In this document: positions 23,257 through 32,625 of the stretch, piece after piece
Layout of the letters: the number at the start of each line of letters is the position of its first letter
Numbering within the stretch: the first letter of the stretch is position 1
Source: Leptospirales bacterium
Lineage (GTDB): Bacteria > Spirochaetota > Leptospiria > Leptospirales > Leptonemataceae
NCBI GenBank assembly: GCA_019694685.1
Contig: JAIBBM010000009.1
Location: 1-64,000, forward strand
Reading direction: 5' to 3'
Length of the DNA: 64,000 nucleotides
Notes under the pieces: generated by a model
Database searches by the model: none
What the model was told of the DNA's origin: nothing
The model's input: only the letters and a program-made list of their open reading frames with translations
Program-made: the position numbers and the translations under genes

Positions 23257-26139
23257 GTGGCGCGTCGCGGTTTTATGGCCTTCCTTTTCTGCGCTACGCT
23301 GGCCGGTAGCGAAGCCAGGCCTCTCAGCGTGTCCATTGGCCGTTTTGAAGCTTTCCACTCCGCGACCAGACCTGACCTTGAAATTCGCCTTCGCGCTTCG
23401 CTGCAAAAAAGTCTGGAGAGAAACGGAATCAAAGGAATTCTTCTGTCGGCTTCTGGCGACGCACTGGCAGAAGCACGCTCGCAGAAAACAGATTTCCTGG
23501 TCTCTGGCCAGTACTCTTCCGCGAAAGGACTCTCGCTTTCCGCGCAGATCTACGATGCGCAGGAAGGTGTCGTCATTGATGCCTTCAGTCTCTCGGATGA
23601 GCGTGCTTCACTTTCTGGTCTTCTATCAGAAAGTGAAATCGCGGCACTTGGCCCGCCCAATGAACCCGAAACGGTAGAGAACTTTTCCGCACGAATCGCT
23701 TCGCGCATCCTGACCAACCCGAACAAAACCAGAAGGCCAGAAAACATTTCCCAGTTCCTGGATGGAACGGCAGTGGGACGCGAACTGAAATTTCCACGTT
23801 CTGTAGTCAGTGTGAGAGATGATGCGTTTCGCATGCTGGAAGAACAAAGAATCGCTATCGGAACTCGCGGCACTCAGACTCTGCGCGAAGTCCCGGCCAC
23901 CATTCGAGTCATCACGGACGAAGACATTCGCAGACATAGATACCAGTATCTCGAGGACTTGCTGCGCGATCAGCCGGGCTTTGATATGATATTCTTTCAG
24001 GGTGTGTATGGCCCCATCTTCATGCAACAGGGAATCGACGGGCCCGAAAACTTTCGCACTCTCGTATTTGTAGATGGAGTACCGGACAACAACATCTCGT
24101 CCGGAAGCGCCTACATCAAACATAAATATAGACTGCACAATGTAAAACGCGTAGAAATACTCTATGGTCCGGCCTCGAGCCTGTATGGTGCGAATGCATT
24201 TTCAGGCGTGATCAACATCATCACAAAGGACGGTTCGGACATCCAGAAGGTAATAGAAGCAGGAGTAGGAAGCCTTTACTATGAATCAACCTTTCACAGG
24301 CCAGCGCCCAACGGATTTTTAACGATAGGCGGCGTTGCCATGCCAGGAGAGGACGCAATTTCCGTGATTGCCTCTGCCCACTGGATCAACAGCGAAGGCC
24401 CCATTCTAAATCAAAAATCGAATGTAGACCCGACAAAGAGCACCTACTACTGGACAGACGGCTATAGCAATTCTCGCCTGAGCGACAACTACATGGCAAG
24501 CCTCAAGATGCAGTATCGCTCTGTGACTCTTGGAATGTGGCAAGAACGAGATTACACGGGACAGGGCACATTCGCGAGCGCCGCTGCCTATCTGGACGAT
24601 GGGCGAAAGACATTCTGGAATACTCTGACCACCACTTACTACGGCAAATTCGATCAACCCATCGGTATGTTGCAAGAACACCTGCAGGCTTCCTATCGCG
24701 AAACATCGGTTACAGACGGAGCAGATGTGGATCGCAGTACCATTGGCAGCTTCAATGGAAAAGTCACGGCAACCAGATACAGAAGGCCGGACTCTGAGAT
24801 CTCTCTAGACAATCCTTTGCAAATCAAATGGTCTAATAATTCCTATACGACCGTGGGCGCAGCCTACGTTCGTCAGCAGCCATGGACTTACAATACTCGC
24901 GCAGTTACGTATGATTCCACAGCCGCTCTTTATTTGATTGGAATGCCTGCATCGCCTGACCTCGACCCTAGAAACAAATTCTATGCAACCAGCAAAGCAG
25001 GATACGCGGAACACTACATGCGTCTGGCAGGCGCATTCGGAACCTCAGTTGGCTATCGCTATGACCATTTCACGATTGAGGGAAAAGACGGGCCCGAATT
25101 CTGCGGAACAGATGAGATCTCTCTTCCAGGAGGAGCGCCGAATCCTCACTTTATTTCTCCGGAGGCAGCCCAGGCTGCAGGCTGTGTTCTCAATGAAAGA
25201 CGACAGTACTATTCGCATCGCGCGGGAGATAGAAACTACGATTCTTCCAATCCTCGCATTGGTCTGATTTACTCTAGCTCTTCTCTGCTCACGGCAAAGC
25301 TGTCAGTGGGAGAAGCATTTCGCGTCCCCACTGTGCGAGAACTGTATTCTCTTTCTTCGAGCAGGATTTCCAATAGCAAACTCGATCCGGAAAAAATCAG
25401 AACCGCGGAAGCAAGCGTCATCTACTATCCAACAGAAACAATTCGCACAGAAAGCGTGATCTTCGCAAGCTACGTGCGCGATCTCATCAGCCTGGCAGCC
25501 ACGGACGTTCACACACCGGGAAAATCACAATCTACTTACCTCTCCGCATTTCAAAACGCAGGTAGCGCGCAGATTTACGGCACACAGCTTTCTGCAGAAG
25601 GAGACATTCTTCCCTGGCTTCGCGCGTTGTGGAATTATACCTATCAACAATCGTGGATTTTTGATGCGAAGGATTCCAATCTACTGGCTCACTCTGGCGC
25701 GATCGACGAATCGCTCAGGCCTTCTGACACTACGATTTGCAGAAACACCCTGGTCTCTACCGGGTACAGCCAGTTCAATCCACTCTGCCCGCGCGCGCAC
25801 GGAAGAATGCCCCGCATCGCTTCGCACAAAATGACTGCAGGAGTGACGATTCTACTTTCGCAACACTGGCAGATCGACACTCGCTTGAACTATGTTGGAT
25901 CTCGCAGAACCATTGCAACAGATCCTGTGACTTCTGTTCCCTCCTATGTTCTGGCAAACATCAGCCTGGGAACAAAGGACTTCCCTCTCAAAGGGATGGA
26001 CATCACTCTCAAAGTGTTCAATGCGTTCAATGAAGCGATCCTCGATCCTGGAACGAGAGACGGCCGCGGGGATTATTTCCCGTCGGTTCATCCGCAGCCA
26101 GAGCGATATTTGGGCTGGGATTTGACGTATCGTTTGTGA
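23257..26139 (+). CDS. TonB-dependent outer membrane receptor with extra N-terminal domain
   Basis: A signal peptide (FMAFLFCATLAGSEA) leads into a domain of about 150 residues (LSVSIGRFEAF, then TDFLVSGQYSSAKGLSLSAQIYDA) that resembles TolB/CsgG-type N-terminal domains. Next comes a plug (VPATIRVITDEDIRRHRYQYLEDLLRD, VEILYGPASSLYGANAFSGVINIITK) and a 22-strand-type barrel ending in YLGWDLTYRL. Such receptors import siderophores, cobalamin, metals or glycans. The substrate is not evident. The same architecture recurs in the receptor at 32626-35322. The start is GTG 23257 or ATG 23275. Confidence 0.88.
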   Translation: MARRGFMAFLFCATLAGSEARPLSVSIGRFEAFHSATRPDLEIRLRASLQKSLERNGIKGILLSASGDALAEARSQKTDFLVSGQYSSAKGLSLSAQIYDAQEGVVIDAFSLSDERASLSGLLSESEIAALGPPNEPETVENFSARIASRILTNPNKTRRPENISQFLDGTAVGRELKFPRSVVSVRDDAFRMLEEQRIAIGTRGTQTLREVPATIRVITDEDIRRHRYQYLEDLLRDQPGFDMIFFQGVYGPIFMQQGIDGPENFRTLVFVDGVPDNNISSGSAYIKHKYRLHNVKRVEILYGPASSLYGANAFSGVINIITKDGSDIQKVIEAGVGSLYYESTFHRPAPNGFLTIGGVAMPGEDAISVIASAHWINSEGPILNQKSNVDPTKSTYYWTDGYSNSRLSDNYMASLKMQYRSVTLGMWQERDYTGQGTFASAAAYLDDGRKTFWNTLTTTYYGKFDQPIGMLQEHLQASYRETSVTDGADVDRSTIGSFNGKVTATRYRRPDSEISLDNPLQIKWSNNSYTTVGAAYVRQQPWTYNTRAVTYDSTAALYLIGMPASPDLDPRNKFYATSKAGYAEHYMRLAGAFGTSVGYRYDHFTIEGKDGPEFCGTDEISLPGGAPNPHFISPEAAQAAGCVLNERRQYYSHRAGDRNYDSSNPRIGLIYSSSSLLTAKLSVGEAFRVPTVRELYSLSSSRISNSKLDPEKIRTAEASVIYYPTETIRTESVIFASYVRDLISLAATDVHTPGKSQSTYLSAFQNAGSAQIYGTQLSAEGDILPWLRALWNYTYQQSWIFDAKDSNLLAHSGAIDESLRPSDTTICRNTLVSTGYSQFNPLCPRAHGRMPRIASHKMTAGVTILLSQHWQIDTRLNYVGSRRTIATDPVTSVPSYVLANISLGTKDFPLKGMDITLKVFNAFNEAILDPGTRDGRGDYFPSVHPQPERYLGWDLTYRL

Positions 26140-26160
26140 GGTCCCTATTTCTACCTCTGA

Positions 26161-26195
26161 ATCTGGCACTCTATGCCGTCGACTGCCAGATTTTT
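26161..26195 (+). terminator. Rho-independent terminator of the first TonB receptor gene
   Basis: ATCTGGCA (26161-26168) pairs with TGCCAGAT (26184-26191) and T continues to 26195. It starts 21 bases after the stop codon. The arms CTGGCACTC and GACTGCCAG around 9 bases also vaguely resemble a CIRCE element. Confidence 0.7.
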
Positions 26196-26244
26196 ACCAA
26201 AATCGCTTGACTGAGGACCATTTTTCAGTTTCTTGGCCCTTGAA

Positions 26245-26271
26245 TTGGCACTCGCATGGGTAGTCTGCTAA
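26245..26271 (+). promoter_or_regulatory. CIRCE-like HrcA operator upstream of groES
   Basis: TTGGCACTC, nine bases, GTCTGCTAA. The CIRCE consensus is TTAGCACTC-N9-GAGTGCTAA, so the left arm has one and the right arm two mismatches, with exact 9-base spacing. A -35-like TTGAAT (26240-26245) touches its left edge. This predicts HrcA repression of groESL; no hrcA gene lies in the window. Confidence 0.7.
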
Positions 26272-26311
26272 TCAGGCCCCTGGCGAGTTGGAAATCATTC
26301 AGGAGGAATGC

Positions 26312-28256
<1,945 letters not shown>

Positions 28257-28288
28257 TTCGCGTCCCAAACGCGCAAACACAAATCAAA

Positions 28289-28395
28289 GAAAGCCCCGAC
28301 TCGCTTCGGTCCCGCAAGCAGGCCCTCCATGGCCCGGTTGCGGGACAACCCTCCCTCGTGGAGGGTTTACGAAGCGAGTCGGGGCTTTCCTCTTT
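28289..28395 (+). terminator. Large three-way-junction inverted repeat downstream of groEL
   Basis: A perfect 20-bp outer stem (28289-28308 with 28370-28389) encloses two perfect inner hairpins: GTCCCGCAA/TTGCGGGAC (28309-28317 with 28338-28346) and AACCCTCC/GGAGGGTT (28347-28354 with 28360-28367). A weak T-run (TCTTTT, 28391-28396) follows. It probably ends groESL transcription, but it is far more elaborate than a simple terminator. The rest of the 325-base gap to 28582 shows nothing else I can name. Confidence 0.7.
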
Positions 28396-28581
28396 TACGA
28401 TCAAGGTTTTTGTGCCGCAAACATGTTGCAGGCAAAACTGCAGGCTGCTATTCGCCACGTTCCGTGTGAGCGAAGTGATGGACTAGCGGCGGCGCGAACA
28501 CGTTATGCGACGTCCGGCCTCTCGCAACTCTTCGAGTTTGACCTGGCACGCAATCCATCCATACCTGGCTCCCGAAAGAAC

Positions 28582-31500
28582 ATGATTCCCTTCCCTACCA
28601 TTTCCGAATCGCCCACTGCGTGGGAATATTTCTGGCACCAGCTACCGTGGGCCGTCACTGGATTTCTAACGTTCGTCGTTGGCGTGTCTCTTGCCGCGGT
28701 CGGCGTGTATGCAGCTCTTCGCAGAACAGACAAAGGCCTGCTGATCAATTTTGTTCTCTTCTCTCTGGGTTACGGATGCCTGGGACTGGTTCTGGGTTTT
28801 CGCGCGGTGATTCTGGATCGCGATCTCTTACTACTGCTCAATAGAATTCCGTACTTTGCCGTTGTGCTTCTCTCGCCGGGAGGCTACCTCTTCACCTACT
28901 ACCTGACAGACCAGAGATATAAATCTCTTCTCTATGCTGCAGGTGCGGCTGTAGTCACAGTCGTGCTGAGCATTGGCGGATTGATCATTGGGTATGATTT
29001 CACGGGAGAGTGGTTCCACTATCCGTTTGGAAATTTTCCCATCGCGCACTTCCCTCTGCGTTTATGGGGCCTGGTTTCCGCACTTGGTTACCTGATCACT
29101 GCTGTGCCTATGACCTTTCGCTATTACAGAGATCATCGTGCGGACCTCTGGGAAAAACGCTACCTGTTCATCGGATTGCATCTAACGTCTATCTTGATCA
29201 TTTCCAATCTTCCGAGCCTCGCTGGAATTCCACTCTTCCCTATGAGCAGCTTCGCGTTTATTCCACTGTTGATCATGGCTTACGGAATCTTTCACTCTGA
29301 TTTTCTGAGCGTGAACGATCTTCTTTTTCAAAAAAGAGGACTCTTCAAACTTCTGGCGGGACTGGTCACGAGTGGATTTATCATCGCGGCCCTCGCGACC
29401 GCAGCAGAGATCAATCCAACACAACACATTGCGCTCTACTTAAAGCCAACGTTCCTCATTCCATTGTTCTCTGGAGTTTGCGCATTCAGTCTGGCTATTT
29501 TTCTGGCGGGAAGCAATCCAGACCAGAAGCTGAGCATGCTCGCCGCTGCTTCCTTGATGCTCACGGGAGCATTCATGGTTGTGATGACTACCATCAAACT
29601 CGACCTGTCTCCTGTTGTTACGCGCAGAATCGAACAGATCATGTACACATTCTTTGTTTTTACTCCCAGTGTGCACATGCGCTTCGCATTTCATTCCATG
29701 AAGCAACCCAGCCCACGATTCGTAAGACTGTTTGATATTGCCGGCGTGATTTCTGCCATCGTGCTGTGGACGCCCTACTTCTTTTCCGGTTTCTATGAAT
29801 ATTCTTTTGGAAGAATCTCAGTAGGTGGAATTGGCCTGAATCTGTATGGATTTGTTGGAGTTGTTTGCGCCGCCACCTTTCTGTTCACCTGGTGGAAAAC
29901 CAGTCGCAAAGAAAAAACACCGGGCGGCCTGGTCATATTCGCTCTTGTCGTCGGAGACCTACTCATTCTTCTCAACCTCCCGGCCACTATGGGTATTCCA
30001 CTCTATACGTTAGGCGATCTTCAATTCATACCAGCCTTCATCCTGGCCTTCGCAGTGTTGAACCAGGGAGCCATTTCAGTAGAGGGGGAAGCAACGGCGA
30101 TCGGGAATCGAATCTCTGTTTTGATTCTCCTGTTCGTGCCGGTGAGTATGTTATTTTATTTCATTTCTCTGGCAGAGCAAGGAGTGCCCGCTCTGGCCGC
30201 TATTTCGCACATTGCACTGGTTGCTTCTCCAGTTGCCCTTGCATTCTACATGATTTCTTTCGTGTTTTTGCGACCAACTGCACTCAAGATGGATGAAACG
30301 ATCCGACAGCTCGCGCATGAAAAAGAAAAAACAGACGCGGCTCTCAATGAAACGGAAAGAGCCAGGCGAGAAATAGAGGCACTCAGTCAGTTTACGCATT
30401 TGATCAATTCATACACGGATCTGGATAAGATATTTAGAGCCATCTCAGAATACGTGTACACTCAATTCTCCATCTCCGCGCTCTGGCTTTTCTTGCCGGA
30501 TGAAAAAAGAGAATTCTTACAAAGCTACAAGGCATACAGTTACAACAAAATTCCCGAGGAAAGCTACCGCAAGCTTCGCAACCTTCGCCTCCCGTTGAAT
30601 GAAAATGGGGGGATTGCGTGGGCAGTGTGGGAGAGAAAGAAATCACTCTATCTTCCAAAGATCAAGAGGTATGCCTTTGGCGTCGACAGGGAGATCGTTG
30701 CGCTTTCCGGTGCTACTTCCTTCCTGCATGTGCCGCTTGTAGTGAATGATCGGGCCGTGGGCCTCATGGCCTTTTCGAACGTGGAAGAGAATATGAAACT
30801 CAAACCACGGGAGATTCGAACCATCGAAGCTTTTTGCGCGCAGATTGCAGGAGTGGTCAATACCGCACACCTCCTCAAGACGACGGAAAAACAAAAACTG
30901 GATACAGAAAATCTGAATCGCTTCATCAAGAGCCTCAATGAGGAGCTAGACATGGACGTCATCATGAAGAAGATTCATGAATACGTCAAAGAGACCTTTC
31001 AAATCCAGTACTATGCCCTCTACACTCTGGATGCAACGCGCAGCCACTTCGAGTCTGTTCAGATTGAACTGCCACCTGGAGTGAGTGACCAGGATGCGCT
31101 CAGCATCAAGAAGATCACATTTCCAGTTAAGAAAGGGCGAGGCGCGAATGGCTACGCTCTGCGAAGTAAGAAACCATTTTACACGCCAGTCGTTGAGAAC
31201 CTGCTCTCCCTGGCCACGCCTGATGAACAATTTGTAGTAGAGAAATGCAGGGTTCGTTCCATGATCCTGTTGCCTCTAGTCCTGAACGGGGAAGCCATCG
31301 GGGTACTGAATCTCTCCAACTCCGACGAAGAAATGAACTTGAGTCAGGAAGACATCACTCGACTGTCCATTCTGGCCGAACACCTGGCAGGAATTGTATT
31401 CGGATCGAACCTGTTTCAGCAGGTGCGAGTGGCCAAAAATCAAGCGGACGAAGAGCGCGGCAAATCTGAACGACTGCTACTAAACATTCTGCCTGGCGAT

Positions 31501-32169
31501 GTTGCGGCGGAACTGAAAGAGAAAGGTGCCACAGAACCGGTGCTATACGAAAGCGTCAGTGTGATGTTCACGGACTTCAAAGGATTTACGCAAATCGCAG
31601 AAACCATGACTCCGCGCGAATTGATTCAGGATCTGGATGCATGCTTCGTGCAATTCGACAAGATCACAGAACGATTCAACCTCGAGAAACTAAAAACAAT
31701 CGGAGACAGCTACATGTGTGCGGGTGGGATTCCAAAAAGAAACACAACGCACGCCGTGGACTGTGTTCTGGCCGCTCTGGAAATCCAGGCTTTCATGAAT
31801 CTGATGCGCGATATCAAGGAAAATCAGGGCCTTCCCTACTGGGAACTCCGTCTCGGAATCCACACGGGTCCGCTTGTGGCCGGTGTAATCGGAGAGAAAA
31901 AATTCGCTTATGATGTGTGGGGCGACACGGTCAATACTGCATCGAGAATGGAGTCATCTGGAGTACCTGGCAGGATCAATATCAGCGGCACAACCTACGA
32001 AGAGGTCAAAGACCTTTTTGAATGCGAATACCGCGGCCTGGTCAATGCGAAAAACAAAGGCGAAGTGGCAATGTACTACGTTCTCGGGATCAAACCAGAA
32101 TTCGCGCAGGACGGAGATCCAAGAGCGCCTAACGCAAAATTCTGGCAACAATACGCTACAGTCACCTAG
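28582..32169 (+). CDS. Membrane-bound class III adenylate cyclase with two GAF domains
   Basis: From ATG 28582 the protein has 1195 residues. Roughly residues 1-575 are many membrane helices in two similar blocks. A short coiled coil (DETIRQLAHEKEKTDAALNETERARREIEAL) follows, then GAF domains at about 612-762 and 786-943, and a class III cyclase domain at about 985-1170. FTDFKGFT supplies metal-binding Asp, LKTIGDSYM has the base-selecting Lys and YDVWGDTVNTASRM the paired Asp, so ATP rather than GTP is the likely substrate. The open frame extends back to 28159 but that part overlaps groEL. The sensed ligand is unknown. Confidence 0.88.
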   Translation: MIPFPTISESPTAWEYFWHQLPWAVTGFLTFVVGVSLAAVGVYAALRRTDKGLLINFVLFSLGYGCLGLVLGFRAVILDRDLLLLLNRIPYFAVVLLSPGGYLFTYYLTDQRYKSLLYAAGAAVVTVVLSIGGLIIGYDFTGEWFHYPFGNFPIAHFPLRLWGLVSALGYLITAVPMTFRYYRDHRADLWEKRYLFIGLHLTSILIISNLPSLAGIPLFPMSSFAFIPLLIMAYGIFHSDFLSVNDLLFQKRGLFKLLAGLVTSGFIIAALATAAEINPTQHIALYLKPTFLIPLFSGVCAFSLAIFLAGSNPDQKLSMLAAASLMLTGAFMVVMTTIKLDLSPVVTRRIEQIMYTFFVFTPSVHMRFAFHSMKQPSPRFVRLFDIAGVISAIVLWTPYFFSGFYEYSFGRISVGGIGLNLYGFVGVVCAATFLFTWWKTSRKEKTPGGLVIFALVVGDLLILLNLPATMGIPLYTLGDLQFIPAFILAFAVLNQGAISVEGEATAIGNRISVLILLFVPVSMLFYFISLAEQGVPALAAISHIALVASPVALAFYMISFVFLRPTALKMDETIRQLAHEKEKTDAALNETERARREIEALSQFTHLINSYTDLDKIFRAISEYVYTQFSISALWLFLPDEKREFLQSYKAYSYNKIPEESYRKLRNLRLPLNENGGIAWAVWERKKSLYLPKIKRYAFGVDREIVALSGATSFLHVPLVVNDRAVGLMAFSNVEENMKLKPREIRTIEAFCAQIAGVVNTAHLLKTTEKQKLDTENLNRFIKSLNEELDMDVIMKKIHEYVKETFQIQYYALYTLDATRSHFESVQIELPPGVSDQDALSIKKITFPVKKGRGANGYALRSKKPFYTPVVENLLSLATPDEQFVVEKCRVRSMILLPLVLNGEAIGVLNLSNSDEEMNLSQEDITRLSILAEHLAGIVFGSNLFQQVRVAKNQADEERGKSERLLLNILPGDVAAELKEKGATEPVLYESVSVMFTDFKGFTQIAETMTPRELIQDLDACFVQFDKITERFNLEKLKTIGDSYMCAGGIPKRNTTHAVDCVLAALEIQAFMNLMRDIKENQGLPYWELRLGIHTGPLVAGVIGEKKFAYDVWGDTVNTASRMESSGVPGRINISGTTYEEVKDLFECEYRGLVNAKNKGEVAMYYVLGIKPEFAQDGDPRAPNAKFWQQYATVT

Positions 32170-32247
32170 CACAAACGGTTCCGCAGAACAGTTTTTTGAA
32201 TTGCGCAAAGCAAACACTGAGTTCATACAGCAGAAGTGGGAGCATGG

Positions 32248-32616
32248 ATGAAAAGGGAAATGGTTGGATTTCGATCTGCCATTCTGGCGTCTGTGTTCGC
32301 CGCTCATTGTACGGGCGCCTACGGCGGAATAGACGGACCTTCTGTCATTGCTCGCAATGAGGCAGTCTCACGAATCAACGATGCGAAGCTGGCCAGAATG
32401 GCAGTCTGCGGCTACAATTCTGCGGGTGCGATTTCTCTCTACAATGACTACGTTCGTCTTCCTCGAAAGGTTCTGGATGGCGCCTACTATGCCACAAGGG
32501 ATGTGGATCGGTGTGTGGAGAGCATCTGGCTTACTCCGTGCAACCAGTGGCCACTCGATTGCGGACTTTCCCCCAAGGAAATCGCGGAGCCACCTTTGCT
32601 CGAGGGCAGCATATGA
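32248..32616 (+). CDS. Small Cys-containing lipoprotein of a probably Leptospirales-specific family
   Basis: The leader MVGFRSAILASVFAAHC suggests a lipoprotein with a relaxed lipobox. The mature 100 residues contain AYYATRDVDRCVESIW, a YYxxxxVxxC motif that I associate with a family of small Leptospira lipoproteins. Four further Cys (CGY, TPCNQ, LDCG and the lipid Cys) could form disulfides. Function is unknown. The ATG at 32248 is preceded by GGGAG. It stands between the cyclase gene and a convergent receptor gene. Confidence 0.65.
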   Translation: MKREMVGFRSAILASVFAAHCTGAYGGIDGPSVIARNEAVSRINDAKLARMAVCGYNSAGAISLYNDYVRLPRKVLDGAYYATRDVDRCVESIWLTPCNQWPLDCGLSPKEIAEPPLLEGSI

Positions 32617-32622
32617 TGCTGC
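32606..32622. terminator. Hairpin between convergent lipoprotein and receptor genes
   Basis: GCAGCAT (32606-32612) pairs with ATGCTGC (32616-32622). It contains the lipoprotein stop codon. On the minus strand it lies a few bases behind the receptor stop but has no T-run after it, so its action is uncertain. Confidence 0.4.
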
Positions 32623-32625
32623 TCC

